NCBI RefSeq assembly: GCF_965638725.1
Contig: NC_134982.1
Span: 39,546,799 to 39,610,798 of the forward strand
Reading direction: 5' to 3'
Source of the DNA: Aptenodytes patagonicus
Taxonomy: Eukaryota > Chordata > Aves > Sphenisciformes > Spheniscidae
DNA length: 64,000 nucleotides
Under the pieces are notes generated by a model, which saw only the letters and a list, made by a program, of their open reading frames with translations, did not search any database and was not told where the DNA came from. A program made the translations under genes and the position numbers. Positions 12,967 to 26,472 of the stretch are shown one piece after another. Positions within the stretch are counted from its first letter, which is position 1. The number at the start of each line of letters is the position of its first letter.

Positions 12967-15900
12967 CTAAAATAGTTATATATTTCTTGTACCGCATCCT
13001 GCCTCTCTCAAGAGTTCCACCATGCTAAGTTATCATCCAAACGCAGATGCTGCAACTGAAGTCATGCCTCTTCACTTATCATCTGAACTGCTGCTTTTCA
13101 AAACATGCTGCGAGTTTGAAGCATAGAAGTAATGCTTTTTCCCCTCTCTCAGGCTTGAAGAGTTAGCAGGAGAGAGAAACCAAAGAAAAACTACTACCAG
13201 ATTCCCCTGAAACGTCATTGTTACATAATTCCATCTTTGAATAAGACACTAATGAAAATGATTGAAGAGACAATCATGGTTCTAAGCCTGGCTGGATAAT
13301 GCACACTCTCCAATTGACTAATCCTTTGCTAAATCTCTGCTGTCTGTAATCTTTCAAGTACTAATGGAGCACTAGGTAACTTCTCTGTCAAATCCATCCA
13401 GGGAATAAGAGAGATCTGCACAGAAAACTTGAGACTGTTTTAGACACTGTGACAGACAAAAGTAGCTTTTGCTTCAACTTTTCTTCTCAGCACCAGAAAG
13501 GTCTGTACATTGGAAGCGTTACAAGGTGGAAGTGTTACAAGAGATTTATCTGATCTGTTCAGAAAGGGCATGGAGAAATATTTCCTTATGTGACTTGTAT
13601 GGAATTAAGAAAGCTAAAGACTCCCATTATGATACCTACTAGTCATTCAAATGTGTCTCACACAATGCCAGAAGCCATCTTCCATGTCAAAATTGTTCTA
13701 GCCATGAGGTAAGTAACTGTGCATGCCAAAGACCTCAGGTACTAACTACAAAGCTGGAGACAGATGTACATTTTGACGTAACAGTGACATTTTGGAAACG
13801 CTGCAGCACTGCCAAATTGCAGTGTTAAAAGAGACATACTTGATTGCAAAAAGACTGAGGAAGTGTTGTTGTAATGCTACTTAGATACTAAGTAAGATAT
13901 GAATGTTTTATATATAATTATACATATCATATAAACATTATGTACTTATGCAGCAATATAGATAAAAACGTAAAAAGAACAGATGGGACGGGAAGACTGA
14001 AGACTTCAGCTACAACTCCCTCTGTAAACCATGGATTTTAGTTATTCCTTAGCATTATTAGACACGTCTATACTTCTGTTGGGGTGACTTCGTATTGCAT
14101 GCTACTTATTTAGAAACTGCTAAGATGAAAACCACAAGTTTTCATTACTTATACTGTATAATATTCAGCTCTTAACAACAAGATTTGTATAGCCATTGCC
14201 AGGTCCTATATTACTTACAATCCTGTGTTACCCATATTTGGTGTTTAATAACATAACCTACAAATTTGGATTAATATCACATGCACACACTGAACTTTCT
14301 CAAGTTATTACTAAAAAGTAATCCATAGAACTGTTCTTAGAAGAGCAAAATAAAATTAAGCATTTTTTAGATTCAGGGAGTACCACTACAAACAACTGTC
14401 AGAGGGAAAAATACAGTTTTCACCTACCTAGTTGCATGCTGATATGGAAGGAATATGCAGTCTGAAAATTTGTGGTGTATTAAGAAAATTAATTAAGATA
14501 TTAAAAACACAGAAATAAAATTAAGCAAAGAATGACTTCCCCAGGTCTTGTCTTAACTACAACTTCAAACATCTGTATAAGAAGTATTAAGCAGCTTAGG
14601 AGAGCGAAGTACTACTAGAAGTCTGCAAGCACAGCTAACGTCATTAAGCCTGCGTACATCCTGACTTCTGCTAGCTTTGGCAGCTCTACTGCAAAAGCAG
14701 TACTGACTAGGAAAAGGCAAGATAAGAAGCAGGCAGTTTTTTGACTATTCCAGTTTTTAAGAACCTTCTGACTGTAGTAGTCCATGACAATATTCAATTT
14801 CAATTAAACGCAGAAATGTTTTGATAAAATCCAGTCTTCCCTCAAAGTCAGTTTTGTTAGCAACATCAGTATTATCACAATTTCTCCTACGAAGTTTTGG
14901 TACTTCTTTCTGTCCCCCCCTTAACACTTTTTTAACCCTAAATTTTCCCCTTACAGGTTTAAGAAACAGTTCTTACAAAAACTTCCCAAAAGTACTTTTC
15001 AAAGCCAGAGTCCTATGCAAAGTCTAAAAAACATTTAGTGCAGCTCTGGTCCATCTTTTGTCTCTTTGGGCAAAGCCAATTAATTCTGACTAGAATAGGT
15101 GCCCCACAGCTAGCCTTGTACACAGAGAAGCCAAGCTCACACAATAAGCACAGGTTTCTCCCAAGTACTGCTTTTGGCCAAATGGTTCATGAAATCTCCA
15201 GATATCTAGAGGGAGTAAGACGACTCACATTTATCAACTTCCTTCAACTTTATTTGAAAACAGAAATTCCAAGCTGCTAGTACATCCATTGTTAGTGAAG
15301 GATGGCTTTTGCAGAGCAAACAAAAGGTCTAAAACATACCTTCAACCATTGTTTCCTGTTGGGGAGTTATCATCCACTCCCCTTCTTCTGGCTTTCTGTT
15401 TTTTCAGGAAGAATGAACACCAAGTTTTATTGGAAAGAACACAGTGCAATTTTCCTAACTGGGAACACACAAGTGAACAAACATAATCTAAGAATTAAGC
15501 TGCTAAGAAAAATATTTGCGTCAACTTCAGGAACTCATGTTCCTCAGCCATATCCAAAAAGATAACAGCAAGAAACGGCCTCACAGTTTGGCTAAAAAGA
15601 TTCTTTGCTTATTCACTGTATTTGTACTCTCTGCTAGCCTTCTCCCTGAGGATCTCTCACATTACTAATCAGTTTACCAAACAAAGAAAACCCAGTAACA
15701 CGCACTTCTATCAAACTGATATAGTGCATTGTGGCAATGTACCAAAAGGCTTGGAGCACTTGTCATAGCCTTACCAAGCCAGCTACACTGGCTATAAGGA
15801 AAGAGGACTCCATGAAAACTGTCAGCTTTTCTTTATACGTTCCAAAGTCCCCTACTCTTTTCTGTGCTTCCCTAGCTGAAACAGAGCAGGGGCTGGGGGG

Positions 15901-18900
15901 AAGTTTCAGTCTTGGGGCAGTGAGTTCAACCTGGCTGAAATTCTACACGACTTTTGCAAAAGCAGTTCTGAAGTTTGCTTATTTTCATTCACACTGTAAA
16001 AATTGTAGACTCAATTGCAGTGGATGGTTTGGAAAGCAAGACATATTTCAGGGAACAGGGAAAGAACGACAGAAGCTCTTTTCTGCATTAAAGAAACATT
16101 TACGGGATCAAAGCAAAAGCTTCCTTTTGCTCTAATCCTTGACAGATGAAAACAGTCATACTCCCTTAATTAGATGTAGAGCATACTTCATGTAAAAACT
16201 GATGACAGAAGCATGATCACATCTTCAGTCACTTCAGACCCAACTACAAAGGAGACAACCATTGCCCAATGTAGCCACAAATTACTTTCCATCTTTGGAA
16301 AGAAACAAAATTCTTTTCTTTCTCGTCTCTCAAAAAATCTCTGTAACACCTACAGACCAAAGAATTCTCTCATGAGGAGAGCAAAGAAACAAAGATCTCT
16401 TCCTACATGCTTTTCCTCCGGTGACAAGAATAACTGTGACAGACAACTGTTAACTTCCAGAACATACATGTGTTTTGTTTGGGCCATATAGCTAAGAAAT
16501 AGCTTGACAAACAATCAACACATATGTAAAGCTTCGTCTGTTGAAACAATCTTGAGGCAAAGGAGCATCAAGGATCAGACTGGGGACATGGGGGTGGGAA
16601 TGGTTTCATGGAAAGAGAAGAGGAGGACCTGGAAACTTCTTTCACACAGCATCACGGATCGCAGTTGCTTTTGGCCCCTCCTGAGAGATTGTCCCTTGCC
16701 TGAACAGTCCATATGTTCCTGGAGATTCTCAGAATCAGCTTATACAAAGTTGCGCTAAGGAGGCTAGAGACACCAGCAGTCAAATCTGCTGGCTATTAAG
16801 CAGAGCTAGATGATGAAGCAGATGTTAGAACAGAGAGAGCAAGCCGGACTACAGCCAGCCTTGCTGTTAACAGTGACATACAAGAGAGATTTATAGGTTT
16901 TCTCTAATGTCTCTTAAAAAAAAAAAAGAAAAGATAACTAATGAGGCAAAGCAAATAACAAATAGCTTGAAAAAATATGTGAAACCTTGGTTTAGATGAA
17001 GCCAAATATTGTTGAGTTCAGGCTCAGTTTATCAATACAGTGCAGGCTGATGTTAAATAACTTGTTTGGCACGAGAGAGTCATCACAACAAAACGCTTGA
17101 GAGAGGTATTATTGAGCCTATCTGAAGAAAAACCCAAAGTGGTCCAAAATATCTGAAGTCATGCCTAGCTTAATGAAAACATACCCACACCTAACTAGAC
17201 ATCCTAAATCTGACATTTCACATGTATATAGACCACACCCAAGATAATCTGCATACCTTTAAGAAATAAAAAGAAGTTTCTCAAAAGCAGTTCTGGATTG
17301 CTGGTGCAAAACAGAAGCAAAGACAACAGCATGGAAAGGGAGCAGGCATTGTGAAAAATCAGAACAAAAGAGGATTTATATTTTTCCTTGCACACTTATT
17401 GGCCCTACCATTGCAACACACAGTATTTTTGTCTGTCATTTTCACGTTATACATGTGAAAATACAGCACTAATGAGTTTCATTTTCTTCCTACATTAGGA
17501 ACCATGGTTATCTGAGGTTCCAACACTCAGATACACAATGACAATGCTGACCTAAATTCAGGAAGACTTGGGTAGCTCATGTTTCCTAAAAACAAAGCCT
17601 GCAGCTGATGAATACACACCAGGGTAGATGCCATACAAGATACCAGACCAGAGCTCCCACAGCTCACTCCACCATTACTAGGCTTGGATGATAAACATCC
17701 TAAATATGTCCACAACTGCAAGGGTTATCTAATGCTGGACAGAAAGGAGTTGCCACAGTCTGCATTCTCATTTGAAACAGAAATCCACAATATTCCCTAG
17801 CGACATGCACTTTCAAAAAGCAATCATCTGATTTAAAAGAAAACAAAACCAACAATAACAAAACAACTAACAAACAACCCAAACATTAACAGTTTAAGTT
17901 GAGAAACTACCTGGAGTGGTCTTTGCTGCTGCATGAAACTGTTTAATTCCCATACTGCGGCCAGTACCTGTGTTAATTATGTCATATTTAAGTAAAAAGT
18001 AACCTCAGCCCTCCACTGTTAAATGCAGGCTTTGTTTGGTTAAAAAAAAAAAATTATTGCAGCAAATTCTAAATCACAATTTACCTATTCAGAAAAAAAA
18101 AAATTACTTTCTGAAGTGGGACTAGGATAACCCTAGTACTGGTGAAAGACCATTAGAGGGCAACAGAAGGCTCCAAAGACTCTGGGACAAGAAGTAAGCA
18201 CACTTTACAAGGGAGCGGACATAAGGGTCTAACACAGCGCTGCTCTTTCTGAGGAAGAGGATAGGTTCAGATAACTGAGAAAAGCACGCCGTGGTGGAAC
18301 AGCTCTATTTTGACAAAAGCATCTGGGAGAGAAATCTGTATAGAAATAAAACCTGAGTACTTCTCTGGGGATTCCCAAACAACTTAGAGTACTTGGTCAC
18401 GAGACTGAAACCAAAACTTTAACTGTGAAAGACGACACGCACCAGTGCGAATATGTCAGCATGGCCATGCAAAACCTGTCATACCCACTTCGCTGCTGCA
18501 ATCTTTGTAGGTAACTCACCGTTTGCAAACTTTCTTCACTATGGCAAGATCCATATATTAGAAGACAGGCCTAAAAATTACGCCCTATATCCTTATTGCC
18601 ATAAATCTTTGTTTTACAAGTAGATCGTCTCATTTTAGAGGAGTCTTCTAAAGTTCATAGAAATTCACAGCAATTTGGGATTAAGATTCACAGGCCTTAT
18701 GCAGCTGATGTCAAGGATCAATTGTCAGATTTAATAAACTCCTTTTTTCCCAGCAATGAGTATTTTCTTACCTGTTTGAAAATAAACCAGTGTTGAAAAA
18801 ATCTCTAACCTCAACAAACTGTAGCCATTACACCACGCCAAAGTGGTTTCTTTCCCCTGTTATTAGAATGACTGGTTCCCGGATTACTACAATAGGATGA

Positions 18901-20744
18901 AACTGATGCAGCCAAGGCATGACAAAAGTTACACTGTCCTTGAGAATGTAGATACTGTTATTTCAGCAATTAAAAGAGAACAGTCTTGTAACAACCGATT
19001 TCCTTTACCCTGCGAGGAAGTTCTGGAGAAAGACAATGTTGGTAACTGTTAAAACACACACACAAATGCTATCATCTAAATTTGCTTTAAGTTAAATACA
19101 GCTTTGAAGTAGTCCTGAAACATCAGGCCATTCCCCAGTTGCGGATTACTATGATCCAGGAACTTTCTGATGCTTTTAAGCATCTAGGTTTTCTAAAGGT
19201 ACAACACATCCCATCTTGTGAACCATGTCAGTGCCTAAACATTATTTTAATCACTAGGAAAGATTTCCCGGTTGTCCTCAGAAGACACTGAACCAGGAAA
19301 GGGGAGATTAAGCAATCAAAAAAGTATCAGACACTTAATTACTTTAATGCTTCATTCTGAAGAGCTCTATTGAGATTATAGTTCATGCAAAGTATTGGGA
19401 TCATCCTAACCCCACTGCATAATTCCCAATACTCATCTTTAGTCTCACAAAAGCCCAGTGTAGTGGCACTGAGCACAGTAACAGTTACTGATACTGTGAT
19501 ACAGGGCAATGCAGAACGCAATTAAAGCTAGGCGCAGTTTCTCCAATCCATAGCGACTTCCATTTGCAAAGGGAAGCGCAGTCACTACTGCTACTTGAAT
19601 GCAATGTTTAGGGCGTAAGATGTTTGCACATACCAGCCTGGAAGCAATTATAACAGTAAACTCACCCAAAAGTCAAATACCTGCAGAAAGCTTCCTCAGA
19701 AGCCTGATGAAAGCCCTCATAGTACTAGGTTATACTAAGTATAAATCTTACTGACCATGTTTAAATGGCAGACACATGCTTACTACACGCAAAGCATTTC
19801 AAAGTCTCTTCAAGCAGCCTAATGGTCTATCAATGAGTAACAATTTACACAAGCAAACCTCCCCTGCTTTCCAGTACCTGATCCTTGCCATGCAGACCTC
19901 ATGGATCCTGGCAAGGCTCATTGCTTGGAAGAGCTTACAGATGGATCCTTAGACTATGATTGCTTCAGAAACAAAAACAGCGATTATATCAGTCATAGCA
20001 CGTGTTTGTTTTTCTTCACTTTTCTCTGAACCACAGATGAATCACAGTCCTAAACCTTTAAAATAAAACTTTTCTGAGCAAAAGAAAAAGTAAGTCATTT
20101 TAATTTGTTTCAAACCATCCCACCTTGATAATTACATCCAAAGGTTTAAACAAAGCAGACCTTTGGTGGCCTCTGCTGGAGCACAGCTGTGGGGCTGAGA
20201 GCTTTTAAATACCATCCTAGCTGTTGGATTCGATACCAGTTTATAAATCGAAGCTAGGAAGCAGATTTTTCAGAGATTTCAGCTGTTTTAAGTGAGTAAC
20301 TATTAGAAAGCAACACTGGAGGTATGAAAGTTTTCAGATAACCAATCTGAAAGAGCAGTATATGACTCTTAGGCAAGTATGTTCAGACAGCGTGTACTTT
20401 TTCACTCTGGAAAAACACGCAGAGGAAACAGGTTTCAAGTAGGGGGAAAGTAAGGGCAGACTTGTCTAATAAAGCAAGCGCATGCCACTGGTAGATCAAC
20501 CTTGACACTCCATGATGCAAATCTAAGGTACCTGGGCTCCAGCACCGCAAACAAGGCCGGTGCCAAGGCAATTTAACAGGGCAATCAAGCATTTGGCTCC
20601 TGGAATTGCCTGTTCCTTTGTTTTACAGTTCCTTGTTAACTTGAAACTTCCCCTGACCCAGTTAGCCAAAGCCCAAGGCACGGCTGGAATCCACTCGGGA
20701 TGTGCCAACATAAAGATTTCAGGAATTCTGTGTCTAACAAAGGC
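12967..20744. other. Noncoding, putative TJP2 first intron
   Basis: AT-rich, no transposon recognised. At 14821-16758 a series of short plus-strand open frames follow one another (largest 134 codons at 15731-16135), without resemblance to any family I know. Confidence 0.5.
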
Positions 20745-22150
20745 CGCCCAAGCCCCCGCCGTCGGGGGCGTGCGCCTGTCGGGGGACCCGCCCCTCCTAA
20801 GGGGAAAAAACCCCGGGTAAACAAAAACCCTGATTCATCGGTGACATCTCTCCCCCTTCCCACGTAGTATCGCACTCTCCCGGAAAGTACTTAGTACGGA
20901 AAAAGCCACCGAGAGCCGCTTAATCCCGTTAGGCAAAAGCCGATCCCGACCCGAGCCCGGCTGTTCGCGCGCCCCAGGTGCGCGGCGGCGGCGGGGCCGG
21001 GCCGGGGGGGTTCCCCGCGGCGGGAGCGCAGCCGCCGGCTCGGCTCCCGCGGACAAAGAAGGCAAAGTGCGCCCGAGGGACGGCGGGGGGGTGGAGGGGT
21101 GTAGAAAAACCCAAAGCGCACAAAGGAGGGAGAGGGAGAAGTCGCGCAGCTCTTTCCTGCAGCGTGGCCCCGAGAGCGGGGAGCAGAAGCAGCGGCGGCG
21201 CCGGACGGGGGGGCGACGAGGGGCGGCGGGGGACGACGACCGGCGGCGGAGCGCCGCACCTGCCCGAGGAGAGGGGAGCGGCGGGGAGGCGCGGAGCCGG
21301 GGGCAGCCCAGCCCGCCCCCCGCGGGGATACTCGCCTGCTCGCGGAGGTAGCCCCGGTGCGGCGGCGGCGGCGTCCGGCAGCGGGAGCAAAGGTCCCGGG
21401 AGGCGGCCCGGCGCTGGGACTGCGCGACCTACCCTGCCCTCAGCCCTGCCCCGCCGCCCCGGAGCGGGCTGCGACGGCGGCGCCGAGTCCGAGTGCGGCG
21501 CCGAGGCCAGGTCCGCGTCCGCTGCGGCCGCTCCCGCCGAGTCGGGTGATTTCCTGCGGGGCGGGGGCGGCGCGGCCGCGCCGGGGCGGGCTCCCGCCGC
21601 AGGTGCCGGCCTCGCCCCCAGGTGGGGAGGCGGCGGAGGGGAGGGCGCGGGAGGGAAGAGGAGGGGCGGCGGCGGCGGCCGGACGAGGCGGGCGACGGGT
21701 AGCGCGTCCCCTCCGCAGGCGCGGCTCCACCTGCGGCCGGCCCCCGCCCCCCCGACTCAGGGGTGACTTCGCCCAGCTCCCCCCCGGCCCACGCTCGCAG
21801 ACACACTCACACACGCGGCGGCGGGCGGGGGAACAGGAAATACCGGTTGCAGCCCGGTACTCCGCGCCGCTGAGTCACGGCGGCGGGGCCGCCCGGGCCG
21901 CCTCGCCCCCCGGCTTTTCTCAGCCCGTCCCGTCTCCCGGGAGGGGGCCCCGACTCTGCCCCCGGCTCGGCTCCCCCCGGCCTACCTTCGCCGCCCGGCA
22001 TTGCCCGAAGAGCCCCCGCGGCGGGGCCGGGGCGGAGCGCCGACCTGCGGGCGGCCGCAGCAGCTCCCGCGGCCGGGCCGGCTGCTGGGGGGCCGGGGCG
22101 GGGCCGTCGGAGCCCTTTCGCCGCGGCTCCTCCCGGGGTGCGCTGTCACC
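20745..22150. promoter_or_regulatory. CpG island, candidate TJP2 upstream promoter
   Basis: About 1.4 kb of very GC-rich, CpG-dense DNA flanked by AT-rich sequence, 5.5 kb beyond the FXN stop, where a TJP2 promoter is expected from conserved order. It contains a short ATG-to-donor segment on the minus strand (22001-21986). Long open frames on both strands (up to 288 codons) reflect composition. Direction of transcription cannot be proven; a plus-strand donor-like GAG|GTAGCC occurs near 21350. Confidence 0.75.
21986..22001 (-). CDS. TJP2: Candidate TJP2 first coding exon (5 codons)
   Basis: Minus-strand ATG CCG GGC GGC GAA G followed by donor GTAGGC, giving M-P-G-G-E plus one base. Human ZO-2 isoform A starts M-P-V-R-G-D. 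The evidence is position, strand, CpG island, donor, and a phase that fits the segment at 12966-12885. The element is far too short for similarity to be decisive. If real, the protein is ZO-2, the tight-junction MAGUK scaffold. Confidence 0.3.
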
Positions 22151-25100
22151 CAGCCCTGCATTTGTGTGTGTTTTCCGTTTACATCAACGCTTTGTTAGGA
22201 ACTTGGGATCGTTGCCCATCTAAACTTTTCTAACTGGAGGGCCTCTCAAACAGCTTTTAAAACCACGGTGCAGTGTTCCACGTATGCTTCTGGATCTGCT
22301 TTTCTCCTGCCTTTTACCGCAGAAGAGCTACGGCCAACTTCCCTCCGCTCTACTGGTGTGCTCTGGCAGCTCTGAGGAGCTGGGTGTTCACATCATCACT
22401 CATAGCTGAAACACCCAAGATTAGCAGAAGGCAGAGCAGCTCCGTTTCCAGGCCAGAACACGCAGTGCCACTCCACAAGTCCTACCAATACTGTTCCCGA
22501 AACCTTCACTTACCGAAAGGGAACTGCACTTCAGGCTGGCATTCCACAGGCATCGCTGATGTCCGAACGGCGAGGCCGAACAGCCCTGACAGGATTCTTT
22601 GGAATCGTATTTCTTCTGCATTGTAAAACACTAAATGTCACCAGGAGCTCCTTATCTGCTCTCTTGGGCAGTTAAACGCAATGCAAGCCCTTCTAAAATT
22701 AAACGGTGTGCTTCCCCAGTATCGGGCCTGTGAAACAAAATCCACTAACAAGTTTTCTGGTTTGTTGTTAGTTGCTGGTGAGAAAGGGCAGATGATTTTT
22801 CAACAGATGCTAAGTATTCTAGATTCCCACAGCATTCCTAATTCAGATTGGTTTCTTCCTCGTTAGGTGCAGATGATGTTTGTGCAGTACGCCTCATACA
22901 GAAATTAAGATAAAGGCGGCAAACAGTGTTCTTCACGAAGGTGTGGACTTTTGAAGGAGGCACTGCAAGAGCCTATTTTATTGACAGCAAATATGAAACT
23001 GCATTCAAACGTCGTATTGAAAACACCTGCTTGTAGCTATAGTTAATAATTAACATGCATGTGCATACAGTAGTCTTCAAGTGACTGTTGCAGTCTAAAA
23101 GCCCCAAACAGCAAAACCGAGGAAAAAAAAAAAGGACCAATTCAGTAACAATGTTTTCTGACAGCTGTAGACAGCAATCAGTACGTAATACAATATTGCA
23201 TTCAAGCAGAATCAAGCCACGAAGAGTGGAAATTTAGTCTTACTTCCAGGTATGTGTCAGATTATTTGGTTTACACTGGTGCTGGGTGTCAGTTTCCTTA
23301 ATGAATGTTTAAAACCTTCATCTGCTAGTTCTCTAAATGTTTTCCTTTTTCTGAAGCTACTTTTGTAATAGTGGCCTTACGATGCTTGGTTAATGGTTCT
23401 AAAATGCTGTGAAGAGGAGTAATACTATTAACATATTTAATGTATTCCCAATTTTTTTTAGTAGAACAGTAGAGGACATTGATGGCTAGCAGGAGAACCT
23501 GCATCTGGAAACTAACAATGCTTACAAAATTACTCATTGTAATACTGATCACTTAGCATAATTACCATGACACAATTTTTAAAACAATTCAGCAAACTGG
23601 GGAAGGCAGCAACAACATTATATGGCTTGTTTTAAACATCTACTGTTTCCATACCTAAACTTGTCTGTCTTTCCTTAACCTGAACTCAAAAAAAAGTCTA
23701 TAATTACTAACTGTTTAAAAAACATTATTTGTTCATAGCTCTGTTTATTCTACCCCCAGTGAAACAGCCTCCACTGGCTATCTCCTTTGGTAGCGGTCAT
23801 GGATCTTGTCTTTGTTCTACAGCTGCCAACAGTACAATTTACATAAAAGACAATTTGGGACAGAGGGGGACGTAACTCCGAACAACTTTTTGTTATCTTT
23901 AAACAGGAATTAAAAAAAAAAACCAAAACCTCGATAGCAAAATGGAATGGAACATGTTTGATTGGTTACAAACAGTGGTGTGCAGTAAGTTTAAAATACC
24001 ATCCCCTAAAGGGCCACAACATGACGCAGCTTGCCCCATGTCTTTCCTTGCCCTGCCAACGACATCAGCCGTTGGGCAAAGTTAATCTCTTCCTGATAGC
24101 CTTTGCTTCTGCCCCTCCCATGCTTCCTTTTCTATTCTGAATGCTCTTCCAGGTATTTTGGCAAGCCTCTGCCTTCCTTCCCAGGACTCCCACACATTCC
24201 AGAGCTCGTTAGCACAATCACAAAGTTCAACCATTAACCAGAAGCTAGAAGTAATCAAACACAAACCTCCCTGCGAATCCCCCTTCCCTTACTCGACTAC
24301 CACCTCTTCAGGACGGGTCTTTATCCCATTTATTGAAGCTGCTAAAAGACTTCGGGAATTTTAAGGAAACAAGATGGGATGATTTTATCACATTGAACAG
24401 TCTTGCAGGGAAGAGGCAACGTGTCTTAAGAATTGTAGCAAGTGGAAAGGAAAATGAACCAACAAACACCGGACAAGCATTTAGGCACCTAACTCCTTCA
24501 AACAAATGTAGTATTTTGTGACCAATACAGACTGCGAGCAGTTGCTGTAAACTTAACTTGACTTCATCAATTGATCCAGACTTCCAAAGAACTTACTGGC
24601 ACACAGGAAACAATGAATTTTAGCAAGGTCAGACATGCTAGGACTTTCGGACTGTAGACCAGAAGCAGAAAAATACAATCATCAGAAAAAGTCATTAGCT
24701 ATTGGTAAAAACTCTTATATACCTGAAAAAACCCAACACACCCCACTTTCTCTGCCGAGTTTGAGCATCCAGTACAGCTACAAATGCCAATATTCACCTT
24801 TCAAAGTACTCTGTATGTTTTCCTTTACTGAAGATGGAGCAACTGTCTTACAGGAAAAATGCTGCCAGTAACGCGATAGTTCTTATCGATACTAACTGTC
24901 TGTAGTCTGTATCAAAGGATTTTCCTTCAGCTCTTTCTTTTGGGAGAGGTGAAGCAAGAAACTATTGATGTGATGTCAGCTGTGTAACTGTAGAACAATC
25001 TGCTTATTCAAGTAAGTTACAGAAGTAAAAAACAGTACGCCAGAGTTTTTTGTCTTGGGGCAATATGCGAAGTCTGACATCAGGATCAGAGCTTCTCCTG

Positions 25101-26466
25101 TGCCTCCACTGTAGGAGCGTGATGGCTGACAGTCCTTGCCCTTACTTACAATTTGATGCAACTATCAGAGCAAAAAATGAGTCACATCCTATGATTCATT
25201 TTATACACTGAGATAAAACTCATTCTAACTTGCTGACACTATTTATCTTCACCAGTGAGATTAAATCCATTTGTTACTCAGCTACCTAAAACCAGGAAAT
25301 TGTTTGCATAAATAGCAATAGCATTATGGATGAAGGGCAAGGCATGTCAAATGTGAAAGTTGAAGTGCTCTTATCAAATACACCCCAATTGGCCAGATTT
25401 TGAACGGGATCTTTCCAGTAAGTGTTTTAAGAAACACAAAGAATTCAAAATAACATGCACGTTTGCGGTCTTTAGCTTTATCATCATAGCCTGAAATCAC
25501 ACCTTTACATAATGAATTAAAAATTCTACATGCAACTTTTATTTTGGTATAAACATTTGGACAAGACTTAAGGGAATGAATGAACCTCCAAATACGAATC
25601 AGATGCATGTTAGTGAATATGTTGCATGCAAATTACTTAAGAAAATAATTTTTGGAAAAGTCAGTCAGAAAAATAATTACACAAGCTGTACATGATCAGG
25701 CAAAGGAAGAACCAGGAGGAAGTATTCTTGATTCAAATATCAAGTCATTAACATCTTGACAAATGTGTTTAAATAGCTATTTGAACTACTAGGAGATTGA
25801 GCTAAATACTATCGTTTTCCATATGCTGTAAATTATTTTCAGTGTTCTAAATTCAAAACGGTAAAAAGATGTTCTATTTTCAGCTTTCCTTTGGTGAAAA
25901 AAAAAAAGGTATCTTTTACTCTTGTACTCGTATGAGTTGGTAGTCATCGTATTTACCTCATCCAGCAGAGCTGAAATTTCAGGTAATTGTCATATTTTTT
26001 ATTTTGATTGAAAAACATTCAAACAGCATGCACAATTAACCAAGAGCTGCTCCCAGTGAAATGCTACTCTCTATTTAATGGTGGGAAATAGCAAGTAATA
26101 ACGCTTATACTTTAAATGCAAATACTGGGCAACAATACTATATAGCTATTGTTTTTCAATGACAAAGTTAATCACATCTGTAATAATTCTAGCTAGCCAG
26201 AGAATCATGCCAAACTAACCACAAGCATCAGAGGAACCAAGAAGAAAAATAGTTTGCACTGAACATCTTTTCATATATTGATAAACAATTTGTAAGACTG
26301 TGGTATAACCATTTCCTCAAGAATTAGTCAACAGTTTTGTGCTTCCATTTTATAGACAATTAAAAACCACCAGTGGTAATAATATAACAGTGCAAGTGTT
26401 GAAATGTTCTTCTTGCAGTTCACAATTTCTTTTAAAGCTTTTTGGTTTAAGATCCAGAGTATATAA
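22151..26466. other. Intergenic FXN to candidate TJP2 promoter
   Basis: GC content falls quickly after the island. Single-copy AT-rich sequence with short A/T runs. The 117-codon frame at 22273-22626 shows no domain and is probably chance. Confidence 0.6.
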
Positions 26467-26472
26467 TTTATT
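26467..26472 (-). terminator. Candidate FXN poly(A) signal AATAAA
   Basis: This is the first canonical minus-strand AATAAA after the frataxin stop, about 1.04 kb downstream. A weaker ATTAAA lies at 27084-27089. Single hexamers are common in AT-rich DNA, so this is only a candidate. Confidence 0.3.

Noticed and set aside
21357-22223. 288-codon open frame in the 21-22 kb CpG island (and a 262-codon frame at 20978-21766)
   Set aside because: Pro/Arg/Gly/Ala-rich frames occur in several overlapping frames on both strands; stop codons are rare in GC-rich DNA and no domain is visible.
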